The notes under the pieces are model-generated. The model did not search any database, was not told where the DNA came from, and worked only from the letters and a program-made list of their open reading frames with translations. Below, piece after piece: positions 58,141-64,000 of a stretch of 64,000 nt of DNA. This DNA comes from Pseudoclavibacter terrae. Its GTDB lineage: Bacteria > Actinomycetota > Actinomycetes > Actinomycetales > Microbacteriaceae. Numbering within the stretch: the stretch's first letter is position 1; the number at the start of each line of letters is the position of its first letter. A program made the translations under genes and the position numbers. The DNA is taken from positions 359,358 through 423,357 of the forward strand of contig NZ_WBJX01000004.1 of the NCBI RefSeq assembly GCF_008831075.1, written 5' to 3'.

Positions 58141-59430
58141 GTGACACCCGACCGCACCAACACCCCGAAGCCCCCGTCCACAGGCAACCCCTGGCTCGGT
58201 CACCTCGGCGGGTCACGCGACTACCGGCGCATCCAGCTCGCGATGCTCTGCGCCGGGTTCGCGACGTTCGCGCAGCTCTACGCCCCGCAGGCGCTGCTGC
58301 CGGAGATCTCGACGACCTTCGCCATCGACCCCGCGACCGCCGCCCTCATGGTCTCCATGGGCACCCTGGGCGTCGCCATCTCAGTACTGCCGTGGTCGAT
58401 CGCCGCCGACCGGATGGGGCGCGTGCGCGCCATCACGATCTCCATCTCGAGCGCCACCATCCTCGGCCTGCTCATGATCCTCATGCCCAGCTTCGAGCTG
58501 GCCCTCGCGCTTCGCCTCCTCGAAGGCCTCGCACTCGGCGGCGTACCTGCCTGCGCCATCGCCTACCTCAACGAGGAGCTCCACCCCACCGCGGCGGCCG
58601 GCGCCGCTGGCACGTTCGTCGCCGGCAACACCCTCGGCGGGCTCGGCGGTCGAATCGTGCCGACCCCCGTCGCGGAGCTCCTCGACTGGCGGCTCGGCCT
58701 GCTGACGGTGTCGCTCATCTCCGTCGCCATGGCCGTGCTCTTCATCTGGCTCATCCCGAAGCCCCGCGGTTTCGCGCCCCTCGCGAAGAACGCAGGCGGC
58801 ACCCTCGGCGCGAGCATCGGCCGCGCCTGGAAGGCCATCACCGCGCACCTCTCCAGCACCAGGATGCTCGGGCTGTTCGCGCAGGGGTTCTTCCTCATGG
58901 GCGGGTTCGTCGCCGTCTACAACTTCCTCGGCTTCCACCTCACCCAAGCCCCCTACTTCCTGCCCGTCTGGCTGGTTTCGCTCGTCTTCGTGACCTACCT
59001 CGCGGGTTCCTTCTCGTCACCCTTCATCGCCCGCCTCGCCGGCCGCCACGGACGCAAGCTCGTGCTCCTCGCATCCACCGCCGTCTCCCTCGGCGGACTC
59101 GCCCTCACCCTCTCGCCGCAGCTCTGGCTCGTCATCACGGGACTCGCGATCTTCACAGCCGCATTCTTCGGCGCCCACTCCGTCGCCGTCGGCTGGGCCG
59201 GCGCCTACCCGAGCAGAGGCCGCGCCCAGGCGACAGCCCTCTACAACCTCGGCTACTACGGCGGCTCCAGCATCTTCGGGTTCCTCGGCGGCGTCTTCTT
59301 CCAGCACTTCGACTGGCCGGGCGTCATCTGGATGGTCGGCGGGCTCACCATCATCGCCGGACTGCTCGCGCTCTTCCTCCTGCCGTGGAAGGGTGAGACT
59401 GCGGCAACCCAGGCCATTCGCGTTCCCTGA
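58141..59430 (+). CDS. MFS transporter (YnfM-like)
   Basis: A 429-residue, 12-helix major facilitator. After a 25-residue hydrophilic start come LAMLCAGFATFAQLYAPQAL and the motif A-like SIAADRMGRVRAI in loop 2-3. EGLALGGVPACAIAYLNEEL is in helix 4-5, and a second motif A is RLAGRHGRKLVLLAS. It is most like the YnfM/arabinose-efflux-like drug exporters (CynX/NimT group less likely). The substrate is unknown. Confidence 0.88.
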   Translation: MTPDRTNTPKPPSTGNPWLGHLGGSRDYRRIQLAMLCAGFATFAQLYAPQALLPEISTTFAIDPATAALMVSMGTLGVAISVLPWSIAADRMGRVRAITISISSATILGLLMILMPSFELALALRLLEGLALGGVPACAIAYLNEELHPTAAAGAAGTFVAGNTLGGLGGRIVPTPVAELLDWRLGLLTVSLISVAMAVLFIWLIPKPRGFAPLAKNAGGTLGASIGRAWKAITAHLSSTRMLGLFAQGFFLMGGFVAVYNFLGFHLTQAPYFLPVWLVSLVFVTYLAGSFSSPFIARLAGRHGRKLVLLASTAVSLGGLALTLSPQLWLVITGLAIFTAAFFGAHSVAVGWAGAYPSRGRAQATALYNLGYYGGSSIFGFLGGVFFQHFDWPGVIWMVGGLTIIAGLLALFLLPWKGETAATQAIRVP

Positions 59431-59683
59431 CGCACGGAACCCACCTCCCGCGACCCGCGGGGTCGTCGCACGCCCGCAACCGCAACTTCACGTAATCGTC
59501 ACAGCGAACCCCGCGCCGAGCCTGCGAAGGTATGCGCCGGGGTGCGACCCTTGAGAGACGGGCTGCGTGCCCGCCTCGCACGCCCGCACCCCGGAAGATG
59601 CAGGCGCCCCGGCCCCCGCCGCCTGCAGCTCATCACCCTCAGCCCCGCAGCTCAACCCGCGCCGACACACAGAAGGAGGGCAC

Positions 59684-60352
59684 ATGACCACGACGCCCGC
59701 CTCCACCAGCACTCCGACGTTCGACGGCGCCGGCCAGCTCGCCGCCGTCGCCCGCTCGGTGCGGATGCAGGAGCTCGACGGCAACGACGGCTTCGTCATC
59801 ACCCTCACGCAGACGTTCGCGGCGAAGCGCAGCTCGCTGTGGTCCGCCGCGACCGAGATCTCCCGTCTCGCGCAGTGGTTCGCTCCCGTCGACGGGAGCC
59901 TCCGCCAGGGCGGCACCTACCAGATTCAGGACAACGCCCACGGGCACATCACGGGATGCCACGCCCCCGACTCGTTCACTGCCACGTGGGAGTACGACGG
60001 CGAGCACTCCCACATCGAGGTTCACTTCACGAAGGTCGACGAGACCCACGCGACCCTCTCGCTCGAGCACCACTCGCCGACCGACGAGGAGACGTGGCCG
60101 AAATTCGGGGTCGGCGCGACGGGAGTCGGCTGGGACCTCAGCTTCGCGAGCCTCGCCCACCACCTCGCGACGGGCGCGAGCGTGCCCCTCGAGACCACGG
60201 CCTGGGTGCAGACGGACGACGCCAGCACGTTCCTCGTGCTGAGCGCAGAAGCATGGGCGGATGCATCCATCGCCGCGGGCTCGGACGAGGCGGACGCCCG
60301 CGCCGCGCAGAAGCGCACCACGGACGCCTACCTCGACGGCCTCAACGGCTGA
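59684..60352 (+). CDS. AHSA1/SRPBCC domain protein
   Basis: A 222-residue protein with a START-like (Aha1 C-terminal) fold: LTQTFAAKRSSLWSAATEIS, LAQWFAPVDGSLRQGGTYQI and GVGWDLSFASLAHHLATG. It is a likely small-ligand-binding or stress-related protein. The ATG has GAAGGAGG 6 nt upstream, one of the strongest ribosome-binding sites here. The preceding 250 bp holds no gene. Confidence 0.85.
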   Translation: MTTTPASTSTPTFDGAGQLAAVARSVRMQELDGNDGFVITLTQTFAAKRSSLWSAATEISRLAQWFAPVDGSLRQGGTYQIQDNAHGHITGCHAPDSFTATWEYDGEHSHIEVHFTKVDETHATLSLEHHSPTDEETWPKFGVGATGVGWDLSFASLAHHLATGASVPLETTAWVQTDDASTFLVLSAEAWADASIAAGSDEADARAAQKRTTDAYLDGLNG

Positions 60353-60497
60353 GACCAGACTCAGTCCTCGCCCCCATCCTCAGCCCAGGGCGGACCTAGG
60401 GTCACTCCCTGCGCGTTTTGACGACCACAACACCGCCCTCGGCGAGACCGCAGGGGCTCGCGGCGCCTCAGCGCGAGTCTCAGTCGGCCAGCCCGCT

Positions 60498-60971
60498 TCA
60501 GTCCAGCCTGCGCGGGCCGGACCCGCCGCCCGCTAGGGCGTCGTCGGGGTTGAGGAGCCCGCACGCTTTCATCGAGAGGCAGCCGCAGCCGATGCACCCC
60601 ATGAGCTCCTCCTCGAGGCGCTCGATGCCGCGCCGCTGCTCCTCGAGCGTGCGCTTCCAACGCCCAGAGGCCCGCTGCCAGTCCTCCTGGCTCGGGGTCG
60701 CGTCACGCGGCAGGTCCGCGAACGCATCCTGCACGTCGGAGAGCGGGATGCCGAGGCGTTTCGCGACCGAGATGAGCGACACGCGGCGGATCATGTGCCG
60801 CGCGTACCGGCGCTGGTTGCCAGCCGTGCGCACCGCCGCGATGAGCTCGAGCTCTTCGTAGAAGCGCAGGGCGGATGCGGCGACCCCGGTGCGTCGCACC
60901 ATCTCGCTCACCGTGAGCAGCTCGTCGGAGGGCAGGGGCGACCCCTGTGTGTCCTTGCGTGTCTCGCTCAC
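60498..60971 (-). CDS. soxR: Redox-sensing MerR-family regulator SoxR
   Basis: A 157-residue SoxR. The MerR-type HTH is LLTVSEMVRRTGVAASALRF (about residues 19-38), followed by a dimerisation helix and the [2Fe-2S] cluster motif with Cys126, Cys129, Cys131 and Cys137 (CIGCGCLSMKAC). The GTG start at 60971 gives the normal length. It is divergent from a flavin-reductase-like gene and superoxide dismutase, and a promoter with the 19-bp spacing that MerR-type activators need lies between them. Confidence 0.94.
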   Translation of the reverse strand: MSETRKDTQGSPLPSDELLTVSEMVRRTGVAASALRFYEELELIAAVRTAGNQRRYARHMIRRVSLISVAKRLGIPLSDVQDAFADLPRDATPSQEDWQRASGRWKRTLEEQRRGIERLEEELMGCIGCGCLSMKACGLLNPDDALAGGGSGPRRLD

Positions 60972-60992
60972 AGTGAAATCCCACCGCTCGAA

Positions 60993-61023
60993 TTGACTTC
61001 AACCATACTTGAGGTTCTAGCCT
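60993..61023 (+). promoter_or_regulatory. SoxR-type promoter with 19-bp spacer
   Basis: TTGACT (60993-60998), a 19-bp spacer and TAGCCT (61018-61023). Inside the spacer, ACTTCAA and TTGAGGT form an inverted repeat around CCATAC, similar to known SoxR boxes (CCTCAAG/CTTGAGG). The over-long spacer is the hallmark of MerR-family activation. Confidence 0.75.
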
Positions 61024-61086
61024 CGAAGACAGAACGCACACGCACCTCCGATCCCCGTCCTTCAGCGAAGGCAGAGAGCCGATTCG

Positions 61087-61626
61087 ATGACAGATTCCGC
61101 CCCAGACGCAGCAGCTCAAGCGGCATCGGCCGAAGTGACACTGGCCGACGAATTCAAGACGGCCTTCCGGGAGCATCCCGCCGCCGTGGCGATCATCGCC
61201 GGACAGACCGCCACCGGCCCGGTAGGGCTCACCGCGTCGAGCGTCAGCTCCGTCGCCGTCGACCCGGCCACCCTCTCGTTCTCCGTGACGCGCGCCACGG
61301 GCAGCGCCGGAGGCCTCCTCGAAGCAGGCGACATCACGGTGAACCTCCTCAGCCTCGACCAGGAGACGCTCGCCCTCGACTTCGCCCGCAGCGGCGCCCC
61401 GCGCTTCACCCCGGAGCAGGGTTGGGAGCACTTCCCCACCGGCGAGCCGTACCTCCCCCAGGCGCGGGAGACGCTGCGCTGCCGCATCGCCAGCACCGTC
61501 AAGGTCGGCGGCTCGACGATCGTGCTCGCCGAGGTCCTCGAAGTGCTCCACGGCAGCAGCACGCCGCCGCTCATGTACCAGAACCGTCGCTTCGGGCGCC
61601 TCGACGCGTCGTCCTTCGACCAGTAG
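61087..61626 (+). CDS. Flavin reductase domain protein
   Basis: A 179-residue FMN-binding flavin-reductase-like protein with [20 protein letters not shown] and [20 protein letters not shown], typical of the family, and a C-terminal [13 protein letters not shown]. It lies directly downstream of the SoxR-type promoter and 61 bp before superoxide dismutase. It may reduce flavin or a redox-cycling metabolite, or be part of a two-component monooxygenase whose partner is not in view. Confidence 0.9.
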   Translation: MTDSAPDAAAQAASAEVTLADEFKTAFREHPAAVAIIAGQTATGPVGLTASSVSSVAVDPATLSFSVTRATGSAGGLLEAGDITVNLLSLDQETLALDFARSGAPRFTPEQGWEHFPTGEPYLPQARETLRCRIASTVKVGGSTIVLAEVLEVLHGSSTPPLMYQNRRFGRLDASSFDQ

Positions 61627-61687
61627 AGCTCGCGCGAACAGCCACCACGAACCACTCCACGAAATCCGACAGAAAGAAGGTCACACC

Positions 61688-62311
61688 ATGACCGCATACA
61701 CCCTTCCCGACCTCGCCTACGACTACTCCGCGCTCGCTCCGAGCATCAGCGGCGAGATCATGGAGCTGCACCACTCCAAGCACCACGCCACCTACGTCAA
61801 GGGCGCGAACACGGCCCTCGAGCAGCTCGCCGAAGCCCGCGAGAGCGGCAACCTCGCGAACGTCAACAAGCTCGAGAAGGACCTCGCGTTCAACCTCGGC
61901 GGCCACGTCAACCACTCCATCTTCTGGACGAACCTCTCCCCGAACGGCGGCGGTGAGGCGACCGGCACGCTCGCCACGGCGATCGACGAGCAGTTCGGCT
62001 CGTTCGACAAGTTCGTTGCGCAGTTCACGGCCGTCGCGCTCGGCGTGCAGGGCTCCGGCTGGGCAGTGCTCGCCTACGACGTGCTCGGCGAGCAGCTCGC
62101 GATCTTCCAGCTCTTCGACCAGCAGGGCAACGTGCCGTTCGGCCTCGTCCCGCTGCTCATGCTCGACGTGTGGGAGCACGCGTACTACCTCGACTACCGC
62201 AATGTGCGCGCCGACTACATCAAGGCGTTCTGGAACATCGCCGACTGGAGCAACGTGCAGCAGCGCTACGACGCCGCGACCACGAAGACGAACGGCCTCA
62301 TCACGCTGTAA
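61688..62311 (+). CDS. sodA: Superoxide dismutase (Mn/Fe type)
   Basis: A 207-residue Mn/Fe-SOD. The metal ligands lie in [12 protein letters not shown] (first His), [12 protein letters not shown] (second), and the C-terminal [11 protein letters not shown] (Asp and His). The ribosome-binding site AAGAAGG precedes the ATG. The 61-bp gap to the flavin reductase gene holds no terminator, so SoxR control probably extends to this gene. Confidence 0.96.
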   Translation: MTAYTLPDLAYDYSALAPSISGEIMELHHSKHHATYVKGANTALEQLAEARESGNLANVNKLEKDLAFNLGGHVNHSIFWTNLSPNGGGEATGTLATAIDEQFGSFDKFVAQFTAVALGVQGSGWAVLAYDVLGEQLAIFQLFDQQGNVPFGLVPLLMLDVWEHAYYLDYRNVRADYIKAFWNIADWSNVQQRYDAATTKTNGLITL

Positions 62312-62390
62312 TCCTTCTTCGCACCGACCGCGAGCGCTGAGGCGCGGCGGGGACGTGGATGCACGCATCCGCTTCCCTGCCGCGCCTCAG

Positions 62391-62396
62391 TAGTCT
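62391..62396 (+). promoter_or_regulatory. -10 box TAGTCT, leaderless EI24 gene
   Basis: It lies 7 nt before the ATG at 62404. Confidence 0.45.
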
Positions 62397-62403
62397 CGGT
62401 GGC

Positions 62404-63189
62404 ATGATCGGGCAGTTCTTCGCAGGCGTCGGCGCGCTCTTCCAGGGCTTCGGGTACTGGAAGAGGAAGCCGCACATGATGCTGCTGGGGCTCATCCCCG
62501 CGCTCATCGTCTTCGTGCTGGTCGGCGCGGCCCTCGTGACGCTGTTCGTCTTCGTCGACGACATCGTCGAATGGGCGACACCATGGGCCGCGGGATGGGA
62601 CGAGGTGTGGCGCAACACCCTCCGCATCGCCTTCATGACCCTCATCGTCGCCGGCGGCGTCTTCCTGTCGGTGACGACCTTCACGGCGATCACCCTGACC
62701 GTCGGCGACCCGTTCTACGAGCGCATCTGGCTGAGCGTCGAACGGGACCTCGGCGACGAGAACCCCGGGGAGGGGCTCGGCTTCTGGGCCGCCGCGAAGG
62801 GCAGCCTCTGGCTCGTCGGCATGGGCATCCTGGCCGCGATCGTCGTCGCCATCATCGGCGTGATCCCGCTCGTCGGCTCGATCACCGCGGCCATCGTGGG
62901 CGTCGCGCTCAACGGCACGGTGCTCTCGCGCGAGCTCACGGGCAGAGCACTGGATGCGCGCCGCCTGCTCGGCGATCAGCGCGCGTCCGTCATCCGCGGC
63001 AACCGCGCGCAGCTGCTCGGCTTCGGCGTCGCGACGCAGCTCTGCTTCATGGTGCCAGGCGGAGCGGTCTTCACGATGCCCGCAGCCGTCGCCGGGTCGA
63101 CCGTGCTCGCGCGGCGCCTCCTCGACGACCGCGGCCTGACAGGTGTCGGCAGCCGCGAGGGCACGCCGGAGGTCGCCGGACCTGAATAG
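62404..63189 (+). CDS. EI24/CysZ-like membrane protein
   Basis: A 261-residue membrane protein of the EI24 domain family, which includes the sulfate transporter CysZ. The N-terminus FFAGVGALFQGFGYWKRKPH is family-typical. Helices lie at about residues 28-50, 70-105, 135-165 and 205-225, and PFYERIWLSVERDLG lies in the cytoplasmic loop. No sulfur genes are nearby, so sulfate transport is only one possibility. Confidence 0.82.
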   Translation: MIGQFFAGVGALFQGFGYWKRKPHMMLLGLIPALIVFVLVGAALVTLFVFVDDIVEWATPWAAGWDEVWRNTLRIAFMTLIVAGGVFLSVTTFTAITLTVGDPFYERIWLSVERDLGDENPGEGLGFWAAAKGSLWLVGMGILAAIVVAIIGVIPLVGSITAAIVGVALNGTVLSRELTGRALDARRLLGDQRASVIRGNRAQLLGFGVATQLCFMVPGGAVFTMPAAVAGSTVLARRLLDDRGLTGVGSREGTPEVAGPE

Positions 63190-63203
63190 CCCTCGATCCG
63201 CGC

Positions 63204-63233
63204 TTGCCGAATCGGCGAGGATGCGGTTAGAGT
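63204..63233 (+). promoter_or_regulatory. Promoter of the PTS gene
   Basis: TTGCCG (63204-63209), an 18-bp spacer and TAGAGT (63228-63233). Transcription from it gives a leader of about 185 nt that contains the antiterminator target. Confidence 0.5.
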
Positions 63234-63246
63234 TCGAGGCGACTGC

Positions 63247-63275
63247 GGGCCTGTTACTCAGCGAGGCAAGAACCC
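63247..63275 (+). promoter_or_regulatory. Ribonucleic antiterminator (RAT) for a BglG/LicT-type protein
   Basis: CTGTTACT, then CAGCG, then AGGCAAGAACCC follows the known RAT pattern (TGTTACT...AGGCAAAACC) read by BglG/LicT/SacY antiterminators. It is followed 6 nt later by a hairpin, as in bgl leaders, and lies upstream of a beta-glucoside-type PTS gene, the usual target. Confidence 0.75.
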
Positions 63276-63281
63276 ACGTCA

Positions 63282-63300
63282 CAGCTCCCGAGTGGAGCTG
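63282..63300 (+). terminator. Leader hairpin after the RAT
   Basis: CAGCTCC and GGAGCTG form a perfect 7-bp stem with the loop CGAGT, extendable by CGTC/ACG. There is no T-run, so it would be a weak or Rho-assisted terminator. A further GCAAGAAC (63266-63273)/GTTCTTGC (63352-63359) long-range pairing is possible. Confidence 0.5.
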
Positions 63301-63424
63301 ACGCAACGCACTGCGAGCATTGCTGCTCCGCAAGGCGTCGACCTCGCTATCTGTTCTTGCACCGTCATGTCGTCAGGCTCTCCGCTCGGGAACGTCCCCA
63401 TCCCAAGCATCAATGGAGAATGCC

Positions 63425-64000
63425 ATGGCTGAAGCAGTCCGCAACTATCCCAGGCTCGCAGGCGAGATCGTCGATCTCGTCGGCGGCGAGAAGAACATCC
63501 AGTCGGCGTCGCACTGCGCGACGAGGCTCCGACTCGTCCTGAACGACACCCCCGCTGGCGCCAAGGACAAGGTAGCCGCGCTCCCCGGCGTCATCACCGT
63601 CGTCGAAGCCGGCGGTCAGTTCCAGGTCGTCATCGGCTCGCACGTCGGCGAGGTGCACGAGGCGCTCATGTCGAACGCCAAGATCTCGAACAGCGCACCG
63701 GCGACGACGGCCCACAAGCCGTCCATCCTGAACCGCGTCATCGCGACCATGTCGGCCGTGTTCGCTCCCTTCGTGTACATCCTCGCGTCGGCGGGCCTCC
63801 TGCAGGGCTCGCTCATCATCACGCGCATGATCTGGCCGGGGTTCGAAGGCACCGGCACCGACCTCGTGCTCACGTTCATCTCGTGGACGCCGTTCGCGTT
63901 CCTCCCCATCTTCATCGCCATCACCGCGTCCAAGCACTTCAAGGTCAACACCTACATCGCCGTGCTCTGCGCCGCCGCCATCATGAACCCCGACTGGGCT
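63425..64000 (+). CDS. PTS beta-glucoside-type EIIBC(A), 5' part
   Basis: The first 192 residues of a sugar phosphotransferase permease, cut by the window end. The EIIB domain has the phospho-accepting Cys31 in QSASHCATRLRLVLND, followed by VITVVEAGGQFQVVIGSHVG. After a linker, EIIC starts with ILNRVIATMSAVFAPFVYIL and continues with TFISWTPFAFLPIFIAITAS. The order IIB-IIC is that of BglF-type systems for beta-glucosides or sucrose/trehalose. The ATG has GGAG 7 nt upstream. The antiterminator target in the leader points to induction by the sugar. Confidence 0.92.
   Translation, partial: MAEAVRNYPRLAGEIVDLVGGEKNIQSASHCATRLRLVLNDTPAGAKDKVAALPGVITVVEAGGQFQVVIGSHVGEVHEALMSNAKISNSAPATTAHKPSILNRVIATMSAVFAPFVYILASAGLLQGSLIITRMIWPGFEGTGTDLVLTFISWTPFAFLPIFIAITASKHFKVNTYIAVLCAAAIMNPDWA

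Overview
The window is very GC-rich DNA from an actinobacterium, most likely a member of the Microbacteriaceae or a close relative. This rests on codon use, a DUF222/HNH endonuclease with long low-complexity insertions, many tightly overlapping operons (ATGA/GTGA junctions), and many genes whose -10 box lies only 6-7 nt before the start codon (leaderless mRNAs). No phage, insertion sequence, CRISPR array or rRNA operon was seen. One tRNA gene is present.

Layout. 0-5 kb: nitroreductase, a small membrane protein, a type III polyketide synthase with a methyltransferase, and an M23-type lipoprotein, all on the minus strand and separated by palindromic intergenic repeats. 5-15.5 kb: a pentose/arabinoside unit with a GPH symporter, a cytoplasmic GH2 glycosidase, two divergent LacI-type regulators, then araB-araD-araA. 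The symporter gene and araB share a 14-bp palindromic operator. 15.5-16 kb: a gene-free spacer full of nested hairpins. 16-27 kb: an iron/siderophore block with FecCD-type importer, siderophore-interacting reductase, binding lipoprotein, an AraC-type regulator and a heterodimeric ABC exporter. Two DtxR/IdeR-like boxes lie at its divergent promoters. 27-33 kb: purT, a HAD phosphatase, and a MacA/MacB-like adaptor-ATPase-permease operon. 33.5-36.4 kb: the repeat-rich HNH protein. 36.6-40.8 kb: a RibD-C/DHFR-like protein, a strong bidirectional terminator, and a divergent MMPL exporter/TetR pair.

40.8-50 kb is a minus-strand group that reads as one physiological unit: RpiR-type regulator, protein-tyrosine-phosphatase-like enzyme, metallophosphoesterase, and an Fbp/2-aminoethylphosphonate-type ABC importer (binding protein, two-domain permease, ATPase), then a histidine phosphatase and an alpha/beta hydrolase. 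Three different phosphatase folds beside one importer suggest scavenging of a phosphorylated organic compound. Several gene boundaries in this group lie inside short direct repeats.

50-64 kb: quinone oxidoreductase; DJ-1-like protein coupled to a DUF1272 protein; a butanediol-dehydrogenase-like/SDR pair with a divergent TetR; an SQOR-fold flavoprotein that lacks both catalytic cysteines of the family; tRNA-Arg(ACG) with its terminator; an MFS exporter; an AHSA1 protein; SoxR divergent from a flavin reductase and superoxide dismutase, with a 19-bp-spacer promoter; an EI24-like membrane protein; and the start of a PTS EIIBC gene preceded by a BglG/LicT-type antiterminator RNA target.
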